Of a stretch of 21,856 nucleotides of DNA, positions 16,529 through 21,275 are shown piece by piece; positions within the stretch are counted from its first letter, which is position 1; every line of letters starts with the position of its first letter. A program made the translations under genes and the position numbers. The stretch is from an uncultured Roseburia sp. (GTDB lineage Bacteria > Bacillota > Clostridia > Lachnospirales > Lachnospiraceae). The stretch lies in NCBI GenBank assembly GCA_910587865.1, contig CAJUNX010000029.1, positions 30,233 through 52,088 on the forward strand. Direction: 5' to 3'. Under the pieces are notes generated by a model, which ran no database searches, was not told the DNA's origin, and worked only from the letters and a program-made list of their open reading frames with translations.

Positions 16529-16756
16529 ATGAGTGATTTAGCTGCAACGAACTGTGGTGGATGTACCTGTAACGAGGGAGGATGCGGTTCCATTCTCTGG
16601 ATCATCCTGCTGCTCTGCTGCTGCGGCGGCGGTAACAACGGATGCGGTATGAGCGGCAACAATGGCTGCGGATGCGGCAATGACAGCTGCCTGTGGATCA
16701 TCCTGCTTCTCTTCTGCTGTGGCGGATTCGGCGGCAACAACGGATTCTGCTGCTAA
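16529..16756 (+). CDS. Cys/Gly-rich duplicated small protein, possible spore coat component
   Basis: A 75-residue protein with GGAGG 8 nt before the ATG; a longer open frame begins at 16427 but lacks a ribosome-binding site and would cover the promoter. It contains 15 or more Cys plus many Gly and Asn. The chain is an internal duplication: a hydrophobic LWIILLL core followed by CCCGG or FCCGG and a GGNNGCG/GGNNGFCC tail occurs twice. I recall similar clostridial proteins annotated as chorion-class high-cysteine proteins, from memory only. The sigma-K-like promoter suggests late mother-cell expression, so a disulfide-crosslinked coat or crust protein is the favoured guess; no function is proved. 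It has no cleavable signal peptide. A strong terminator follows. Confidence 0.85.
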   Translation: MSDLAATNCGGCTCNEGGCGSILWIILLLCCCGGGNNGCGMSGNNGCGCGNDSCLWIILLLFCCGGFGGNNGFCC

Positions 16757-16818
16757 AGCGGACATTTGCGGAAGGGCTGCCGGACGGCGGCTCTTTCGCA
16801 GCACATATGGCAGGCCGG

Positions 16819-16846
16819 GAGCCGGAGCGTTCCCGGCTCTTTTTTT
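16819..16846 (+). terminator. Terminator after the Cys-rich gene
   Basis: GAGCCGG pairs with CCGGCTC around a 7-nt loop, followed by seven T. A textbook rho-independent terminator about 60 nt after the stop codon. Confidence 0.9.
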
Positions 16847-16898
16847 CAGGATACCGGTCCGTGAAGCGTGACGGCATTTGTTTCCCGTGACGCTCATA

Positions 16899-16946
16899 CG
16901 GGGAGCGCCGTCAAAAAACGAATCTGTTTTTTGACGGCGCTCCCCG
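16899..16946. repeat. Perfect 21-bp inverted repeat with 6-nt loop
   Basis: Arms at 16899-16919 and 16926-16946 are exact reverse complements around GAATCT. The loop-proximal part is A6/T6, the base is GC-rich (CGGGGAGCG). Neither side has a T-run after the stem, so it is not a standard terminator. It lies between two convergent small genes. A weaker hairpin (AGCGTGACGG with CCCGTGACGCT, one mismatch) lies just left at 16865-16895. Confidence 0.9.
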
Positions 16947-16954
16947 CTTTCTGC

Positions 16955-17000
16955 AAAAAATCCGCTGCTCCGGCAGACGATCATCCGCTTTTACCGCAGC
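16955..17000 (-). terminator. Possible terminator of the 49-residue gene
   Basis: On the minus strand GCTGCGG pairs imperfectly with CCGGAGCAGC, with a small inner hairpin, then GGATTTTTT. It begins just after the stop codon at 17007. The stem is interrupted, so this is tentative. Confidence 0.35.
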
Positions 17001-17006
17001 CTGACA

Positions 17007-17156
17007 TCATATCATATTCGTATGCGCTTCGCGCTCCCGCAGCTCTCTCTGACGCTTCTGAAGCTTTTCCGCCGTATGGCACTCCTTCGGCGCCCCTTTT
17101 TTGCGGATGCATTCTTCATCGATCTCATAGACGCTGTTATTTTCTATAATAAGCAT
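17007..17156 (-). CDS. Small uncharacterised 49-residue protein
   Basis: A short frame on the minus strand beginning MLIIENNSVYEIDEEC and ending in a charged helix rich in Lys, Arg, Gln and Glu. The ATG at 17156 has GGAGGG 7 nt upstream. Earlier ATGs at 17162 and 17198 are in frame, but the first sits almost on the ribosome-binding site and the second has none. Two Cys occur, in EEC and KEC. No membrane segment or signal peptide. It is divergent from the helical-protein pair at 17250. I do not recognise a function; the start site and biased composition argue that it is a real gene. Confidence 0.6.
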   Translation of the reverse strand: MLIIENNSVYEIDEECIRKKGAPKECHTAEKLQKRQRELREREAHTNMI

Positions 17157-17194
17157 ATGCATTCCCTCCACATACACATCATATGCCCGGATTG

Positions 17195-17223
17195 TCATAA
17201 AGCATCTTTTTTCTTCATAGAAT
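17195..17223 (+). promoter_or_regulatory. Sigma-E-like promoter of the helical-protein pair
   Basis: TCATAAA (17195-17201), a 14-nt spacer, then CATAGAAT (17216-17223). The Bacillus sigma-E consensus is kmATATT-N14/15-CATACAnT; seven of eight -10 bases fit. The start would fall about 20 nt before the ATG at 17250. No convincing sigma-A promoter competes. Confidence 0.45.
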
Positions 17224-17249
17224 AAAAAAAAGATTCGAGACAGGTAATA

Positions 17250-17576
17250 ATGGAACAGACACCCTTCACCTCTTTCGACTATATGACACAGAACCGGCAG
17301 CTGCAGATGATGAAAACGATTCTTCCTTACATGAAAGAAGCACAAAAAAAACAATTCGCCATATTAATAAAATATATGGAATTACAGAACACCATCCAGA
17401 TCTTCTCCCAGGAAGATAAGGTGCTGTCCATGTGCTCCGTAGATGAAGAAAGCAATAATATGGTCGCCATGATCAATGACCTGCGGCAGTTCTGCAGTGA
17501 AAAGGAGCAGGAAACACTCGATATGCTGATAAATATGTTCTCCATGCTTGAGACCTACGAAACGATTTTCAGCTGA
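17250..17576 (+). CDS. Uncharacterised small helical protein, first of a pair
   Basis: A 108-residue protein of mainly alpha-helical character, rich in Met, Gln and Glu, with no membrane segment and no signal peptide. Notable stretches are MMKTILPYMKEAQKKQFAIL and a C-terminal amphipathic helix DMLINMFSMLETYETIF. The ribosome-binding site (ACAGGT) is weak. The next gene starts 39 nt downstream with no terminator between, so the two form one unit. Both chains have a similar plan of two Met/Leu-rich helical blocks, which could mean distant relatedness or partners. The upstream promoter resembles sigma-E, hinting at sporulation. No family is recognised. Confidence 0.8.
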   Translation: MEQTPFTSFDYMTQNRQLQMMKTILPYMKEAQKKQFAILIKYMELQNTIQIFSQEDKVLSMCSVDEESNNMVAMINDLRQFCSEKEQETLDMLINMFSMLETYETIFS

Positions 17577-17615
17577 ACGACGCATGTCGTGTATGGCAGA
17601 CAGGAAAGGAGCCTT

Positions 17616-17903
17616 ATGGCATACGATTTTCTGAACAACAATCCGCTGTTGCAAAATATGTCACCCGAAAAGCTTCAGTTTCTGATGAATTTTGCGTCCA
17701 GCAAAAAACCAACGGAAATGAAAGACATGATGCCGTTTCTGCTCTCGGCGATGAATTCTGCAAAAGCCGGAAACATCCAGTTCACGGAACCGGAAACGGA
17801 TCTTCTGGTCACGATCTTAAAACAGAACATGAGCAGCGAGGAAGCCGCAAAGGCGGATAAAATTTTAAGCGTTATGAAAAACGCAAGAAAGAACGGTTCT
17901 TAA
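17616..17903 (+). CDS. Uncharacterised small helical protein, second of a pair
   Basis: A 95-residue protein beginning MAYDFLNNNPLLQNMSPEKL. The frame opens at 17589, but AGGAG lies 4 nt before the ATG at 17616. It is predicted all-helical, with repeated patterns of the type LLxNMSPEKLxFLxNF and LLVTILKQNMSSEEAAKAD, where NMS-x-E is repeated about 55 residues apart; this suggests an internal duplication of a helical hairpin. No Cys, no membrane segment. The TAA stop lies in the middle of the terminator palindrome. No function recognised. Confidence 0.85.
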   Translation: MAYDFLNNNPLLQNMSPEKLQFLMNFASSKKPTEMKDMMPFLLSAMNSAKAGNIQFTEPETDLLVTILKQNMSSEEAAKADKILSVMKNARKNGS

Positions 17904-17919
17904 GAACCGTTCCTTTTTT
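17891..17919 (+). terminator. Terminator overlapping the stop of the second helical-pair gene
   Basis: A perfect 22-bp palindrome (17891-17912, GAACGGTTC arms around TTAA) is followed by C and six T. The last codons and stop codon of the 17616 gene form its left arm and centre. Confidence 0.92.
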
Positions 17920-18022
17920 ATCCGTAAACCGGATGCAGGTCCGGCTTCTTCTGTATGGCCCTGTTCCCGGCCATCTGCCGCCCGAACACTGCCTGCAGCT
18001 TTTCTTCCCATGAGTGAGGCAT
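17918..18022 (-). CDS. Possible 34-residue ORF or gene remnant
   Basis: On the minus strand a GC-rich frame reads from ATG at 18022 (MPHSWEEKLQAVFGRQMAGN and 14 more residues) to TAA at 17918. It continues in frame from the tiny ORF upstream (18029-18085), separated only by a TAA and two codons. AGGA sits immediately before the ATG, too close for a normal start. Residue composition looks coding, and base composition resembles the core genome rather than the AT-rich DNA to its right. It may be the 3' end of an older gene cut by insertion, the second half of a stop-interrupted gene, or chance. The stop overlaps the T-run of the opposite-strand terminator. Confidence 0.35.
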   Translation of the reverse strand: MPHSWEEKLQAVFGRQMAGNRAIQKKPDLHPVYG

Positions 18023-18028
18023 TCCTGC

Positions 18029-18085
18029 TTACTGCATTAATGTTCCGCCCAAGTCAAAGCAAACCGGAATTTGATTCTTAGCCAT
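18029..18085 (-). CDS. Tiny ORF, 18 residues (MAKNQIPVCFDLGGTLMQ)
   Basis: The ATG at 18085 has GGAGG 8 nt upstream, as strong as those of the known genes. The frame ends at TAA (18031-18029) after 18 codons but stays open for a further 36 codons. Third gene of the proposed micro-operon. One Cys followed by Phe-Asp-Leu would allow a cyclic peptide signal, but no AgrB-like processing enzyme is visible and the resemblance is weak. Either a peptide gene or the 5' half of a stop-interrupted 55-codon gene. Confidence 0.4.
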   Translation of the reverse strand: MAKNQIPVCFDLGGTLMQ

Positions 18086-18294
18086 TTTATTTTCCTCCGA
18101 ATGATTATGCTTTCTCTTTATACCTGACCTCTCAAAATGAGAATTTATTTCTCTTTTTTGCTCATAAGAGAACAACTGACAGCTACAAATAAACCAATGA
18201 AAATCCATGGAAATGCTGCTCCTAAAAAAACGCTAACCACACTTCATTCCTCCTTTACAATTACGATTATTCATTATGTCAAACCGGAATTGAT
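18060..18294. repeat. Short direct repeat flanking the small membrane-peptide gene
   Basis: CAAACCGGAATTTGAT (18060-18075) and CAAACCGGAATTGAT (18280-18294) differ by one T. The first lies inside the 18-residue ORF, the second upstream of the membrane-peptide gene, 220 bp away. The two copies bracket that gene. Confidence 0.6.
18145..18240 (-). CDS. Small single-span membrane peptide, 31 residues
   Basis: GTG start at 18240 with AAAGGAGG 8 nt upstream. The peptide is one hydrophobic segment (residues about 4-25, FLGAAFPWIFIGLFVAVSC) followed by a basic tail SKKEK, which predicts an N-out, C-in single-span membrane peptide. Too short for usual ORF cut-offs. It lies between two other tiny ORFs on the same strand. 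Candidate roles include small membrane regulator, toxin of a type I pair or holin-like peptide; none is supported beyond shape. Confidence 0.6.
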   Translation of the reverse strand: MVSVFLGAAFPWIFIGLFVAVSCSLMSKKEK

Positions 18295-18301
18295 AACGAT
18301 A

Positions 18302-18499
18302 TTAAATCAATTCCAACGCTCTTTTATACAACAGGTCTAATTCGCAACCGCAGCTTCCGCATTCTTTGTCGGCCTGCCTGATTGCTGATACGAAAGTGTC
18401 TTTGTCGGCTTTTCCCTCTAACCATTGTTGTGCGGGAATAGATATTAAATCTCAGCCAGATGCAACGAATTTCTCCATAATAGATTTTAATTCTTCCAC
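18302..18499 (-). CDS. Small Cys-motif protein with in-frame UGA at codon 16
   Basis: From a GTG at 18499 (AAAGGAG 6 nt upstream) the frame reads 15 codons (MEELKSIMEKFVASG), then TGA at 18454-18452, then 49 coherent codons to TAA at 18302. The second part (SIPAQQWLEGKADKDTF, then AIRQADKECGSCGCELD and a helix) looks like one small folded protein joined to the first, with a CxxCxC metal-binding-like motif. Either the UGA is a nonsense mutation, or it is recoded (selenocysteine or readthrough). No strong SECIS hairpin follows the UGA: only a weak AGAT/ATCT pairing is visible. A promoter lies at 18548-18576. Family not recognised. Confidence 0.55.
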
Positions 18500-18547
18500 T
18501 TGCAGCTCCTTTCAAAGAAACAGTTTTCCCGATTTAAAGTTGCGTTC

Positions 18548-18576
18548 AGTTTAGCACATTTATAGAACATCTGCAA
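18548..18576 (-). promoter_or_regulatory. Promoter of the micro-operon
   Basis: On the minus strand TTGCAG (18576-18571), a 17-nt spacer, then TAAACT (18553-18548) with TGC before it (extended -10). Moderate match; it lies about 50 nt before the GTG start at 18499. Confidence 0.5.
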
Positions 18577-18663
18577 GATTCCGTGTATGAAAAAGCAAAA
18601 AGAATGAATTCTTCACTTGACATTGTGGCAAAGAATAAATCTGTTTTTATGCCGAAATAGCAC

Positions 18664-18696
18664 AAAATAAGACGGCTTGGGAAACCAAACCGCCGT
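18664..18696 (-). terminator. Terminator after the DUF-protein block
   Basis: On the minus strand ACGGC and TTGG pair with CCAA and GCCGT, with a 3-nt bulge and short loop, followed by CTTATTTTG. It lies about 60 nt after the stop of the 227-residue gene and separates that block from the micro-operon. A second small hairpin, CGCCT-N4-AGGCG, is at 18729-18742. Confidence 0.6.
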
Positions 18697-18754
18697 ATGC
18701 CCACTTCCTCCGAGGCACTACCCTTTCACGCCTCATTAGGCGAATTGACCTGCA

Positions 18755-19438
18755 TTATTTCACCCGTTCCTGTAAATTTCCTAATCTATTCAGCATTTCA
18801 TACATCCGGCTGTTCCCAAAAATAAAATTCTGTAAAGCAAGCGGCCCCCTGCCTGCCTGTTTGCTTTCATGGTACAGCTTCATATAAGCGTTCCTCGCCT
18901 GATAAAATGCATCTTCCAATTCTTCAATTTCTTTTGTCGGCGTTTCAGGTATATTCCCCTGAATGACCTGCCCTTGTGCTGCTATTCTGGCACAGGACTT
19001 CTGCCACTCTACTTCCTGTTCATACTGCTTATCCAGCCACTCAATTTCTTCTTCCTTTGTCAGCAAAGTGCCATCTGCTGCATTATAGTACCGCTCCTGT
19101 TCAATATCATGGCGCTTTTCAATTTCAGAATACAGCTTCGCATAGCTAAGCCCGCAGGCATTCACTACATCGGAATAACCATACTGTCCTTTTTCTTCCC
19201 TGGCTCCCTTTAATATTCCAGCCCTCGTATCGCTGAATGATGTGGCCGACTGCATCACCGTATGCTTTATTTTATCCGTTATGATTTCCCTGTTTTTCGA
19301 TAATTTGGAAACTTCTAAGGAATCCCTGTGAAACACTTTCCGGTCTTCATTTTGGCTTCCCTGAGACTTCACGCACTCTCTATTAAGTTTAAGCCCTTCC
19401 TGTAAATGCACCGGATAATTTAAAATACTAATTGGCAT
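18755..19438 (-). CDS. Uncharacterised 227-residue protein (perhaps DUF3879-like)
   Basis: Starts MPISILNYPVHLQEGLKL; the ATG at 19438 has GGAGGG 10 nt upstream, and the frame's earlier TTG overlaps that site. No signal peptide or membrane segment. The middle has GLSYAKLYSEIEKRHDIEQE and a Trp-containing region EEEIEWLDKQYEQEVEWQKS, both likely long helices, followed by PTKEIEELEDAFYQARNAYM. The C-terminus is LYHESKQAGRGPLALQNFIF and a short helix. Shape and neighbours recall Lachnospiraceae proteins annotated DUF3879, but this name is from memory. Last gene of the block downstream of the sensor kinase. Function unknown. Confidence 0.82.
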   Translation of the reverse strand: MPISILNYPVHLQEGLKLNRECVKSQGSQNEDRKVFHRDSLEVSKLSKNREIITDKIKHTVMQSATSFSDTRAGILKGAREEKGQYGYSDVVNACGLSYAKLYSEIEKRHDIEQERYYNAADGTLLTKEEEIEWLDKQYEQEVEWQKSCARIAAQGQVIQGNIPETPTKEIEELEDAFYQARNAYMKLYHESKQAGRGPLALQNFIFGNSRMYEMLNRLGNLQERVK

Positions 19439-19539
19439 ACTTTCTTTTCCCTCCAAACTCTAAAATAATTTGCGGAACTGCCTTTCATCTGCCAGACATT
19501 AAATAAATGCCCCTAATCATTTTCATAATAACCTTTGCA

Positions 19540-20304
19540 CTACAATAAGTTATTTGTTTTTGCCGCAAACTTTACATTCTCTTTCATCTCATCTGCCAAT
19601 ATGCCTGTCGCTGCTCCTTTTTTGTAACCAAAACTCTTGAACGCCGCCAAAAACTTTTCTCTTGTCTGCTCCATTATTGATAATGCCGAATCCCTATATT
19701 CTGTGTCGAAAAGCTGAATCCTGTCTTGTGTTTTACCTTCATTTTGGGAGCTGTTTCTATTGAAATACCATAAGCTGTCCGGATTTTCAAAGGCTCTGTT
19801 TGTCTGCTGACAGGCAATATATCCTTCCAAATTTGCCAGGCGCATCTTAAAAGCCTCATCCAGGCCGGCCAAATCCTCGTCAAGTGTCAGCGATCTTTTC
19901 CCCGTAAGTTCATAGGAAACTTCACGGCCTCCATTTTCATGTTCATTCACGATTTCATTATAGCGGGTCTCATATGTATCCATGATTGATTTCATTACAT
20001 CTTCCACATTATAGTTTCCATCTTTTAATGTCTGGCTGCTGATTCCCCTCATTGCCGTATAATGTTCCCATGCAACCTCATTTGTATTTTGTATTGTCAG
20101 CTCCCTTGCATTGACATAATCCGAATCAGGCTCAAATTTGTTTGCCATTTCCCGCAGTATATTTCGCCCCTCATCAGAAATAGAGAGATTAACTGATTGC
20201 TGCGTCACTTTCCTGCCTGCATCTTTAGCAGATGCTTTGTCCTGCACATGATTTGCAACAGCCTCCATATAACGATAATTACTTCCAATTCCATTCACAC
20301 TCAT
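19540..20304 (-). CDS. Uncharacterised 254-residue protein with MSVNGIG start
   Basis: The ATG at 20304 has GGAGG 10 nt upstream; an earlier ATG at 20340 lacks one. The N-terminus MSVNGIGSNYRY matches the pattern of the neighbouring 222-residue protein (MAIGGVGQNFYR): M-[AS]-[IV]-x-G-[IV]-G-x-N-[FY]. The rest is hydrophilic and largely helical, with an SLTLDEDLAGLDEAFKMRLA segment, and no signal peptide or membrane span. The C-terminal part (MEQTREKFLAAFKSFGYKKG) suggests a packed helical bundle. No catalytic motif seen. The gene is on the same strand and in the same block as the GHKL kinase. I cannot name the family. Confidence 0.82.
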   Translation of the reverse strand: MSVNGIGSNYRYMEAVANHVQDKASAKDAGRKVTQQSVNLSISDEGRNILREMANKFEPDSDYVNARELTIQNTNEVAWEHYTAMRGISSQTLKDGNYNVEDVMKSIMDTYETRYNEIVNEHENGGREVSYELTGKRSLTLDEDLAGLDEAFKMRLANLEGYIACQQTNRAFENPDSLWYFNRNSSQNEGKTQDRIQLFDTEYRDSALSIMEQTREKFLAAFKSFGYKKGAATGILADEMKENVKFAAKTNNLL

Positions 20305-20347
20305 TTTCAAATATCCTCCATCTTTGATACAGCGGCCCATCTGTCGG

Positions 20348-20437
20348 TCAGAGCCACACCCGCTCCCTTATAATAAGTCCGAGCGGTTCATTACCTCCGT
20401 GCAGACATACCGCCTGACTCCCTCTGTCAAATGCCAT
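20348..20437 (-). CDS. Possible 29-residue leader or peptide ORF
   Basis: In the 250-nt gap between two DUF genes, an ATG at 20437 has GGGAGGTG 7 nt upstream and opens 29 codons (MAFDRGSQAVCLHGGNEPLG and nine more, ending RVWL). It stops 44 nt before the next gene's start. Not recognised. It could be a small protein, a translated leader for the 19540-20304 gene, or a remnant. The ribosome-binding site is the main support. Confidence 0.4.
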   Translation of the reverse strand: MAFDRGSQAVCLHGGNEPLGLIIRERVWL

Positions 20438-20554
20438 GATCAGCACCTCCCTTCGCTGAAATTACTGCAATATTTATTCACCGGGCATTACTTTTCTCAA
20501 TCCGCACTCCCTTTATGCGGTTCCGCCGAAATAATCTCCTCCTGCACGCTGGAT

Positions 20555-21223
20555 TCATCCGAGCAGCGAATCACCGCCTGCCACAGTTCCCATCATTACA
20601 TTTGATTCATAAGCGTTGGAAGCCGCCGCCATCTGCCTCTCACCAGCCCACGCCTTTGCCAGCCTGCTTCTCTCCTGCTCCGCCTTTGCAATCTTTTCAC
20701 CCAACAGCTCCTGTTGCTGTCTCTTAGCCTGCGCCCGTTTTTCCAGATATTCTTCCAGCAGTTCCTTATTCCTGTCTTTCTGCCCGCTTGTTTTCTTATA
20801 AAAACTATCCTGTGAACGCGCAAAAAACTCTGAATCATTATTGGGGCCAGACCATGAGTCTCCCCTATAATCTTTCTCGGTTGCGCCTACCGTTATAAGT
20901 AATGACGCTTTTAGTGGGGCAAAAGATGAAGTCAGATCACGTTGAAGTGCCGACATTATCTTTGCCCTATATTCCGGATCGGCTTTCATATTTTTAAAAG
21001 CCTCCTCCGATATATTGACCGCCAAATTAGTGATTGTTCTATTCTTTGGAATCCTATCAAGTTCTGCGTAAAAATCCTTCTTGAACAGCTCCATTTCTTC
21101 TGCTTCCGATAATTCCTTTGTGTTTCCTGTTTTCTCCAATGCGAATTTTTCTGCATTGTTCACATTTTTTGTTGTTTCCACATTGTTCCTATAAAAATTC
21201 TGTCCTACTCCGCCGATAGCCAT
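20555..21223 (-). CDS. DUF6033-like uncharacterised protein
   Basis: A 222-residue hydrophilic protein; the ATG at 21223 has GGAGG 7 nt upstream. Parts: a low-complexity N-terminus starting MAIGGVGQNFY (1-40), a central domain (about 45-140) with IPKNRTITNLAVNISEEAF, DPEYRAKIMSALQRDL, LLITVGATEKDYRGDSW and FYKKTSG, then a long Arg/Gln/Glu-rich coiled coil (about 146-195) and a small tail ending GGDSLLG. I recognise this layout as DUF6033, a family seen in Lachnospiraceae, from memory. No signal peptide or membrane span. It starts 52 nt after the GHKL kinase, so is likely cotranscribed with it. Function unknown. Confidence 0.8.
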   Translation of the reverse strand: MAIGGVGQNFYRNNVETTKNVNNAEKFALEKTGNTKELSEAEEMELFKKDFYAELDRIPKNRTITNLAVNISEEAFKNMKADPEYRAKIMSALQRDLTSSFAPLKASLLITVGATEKDYRGDSWSGPNNDSEFFARSQDSFYKKTSGQKDRNKELLEEYLEKRAQAKRQQQELLGEKIAKAEQERSRLAKAWAGERQMAAASNAYESNVMMGTVAGGDSLLG

Positions 21224-21275
21224 TTTTAATCCTCCACTTTAATCTGTTTTTGGGTTTCATTGAATGCACGGTCAT

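Noticed and set aside
18029..18085. AgrD-like autoinducing peptide precursor
   Set aside because: One Cys and strong ribosome-binding site invited the idea, but the peptide lacks an amphipathic leader and the acidic C-terminal tail of AgrD, and no AgrB is in the window.
18324..18515. 63-codon minus-strand frame overlapping the UGA-containing gene
   Set aside because: Different frame, Arg-rich, no ribosome-binding site; the interrupted frame has the better start and composition.
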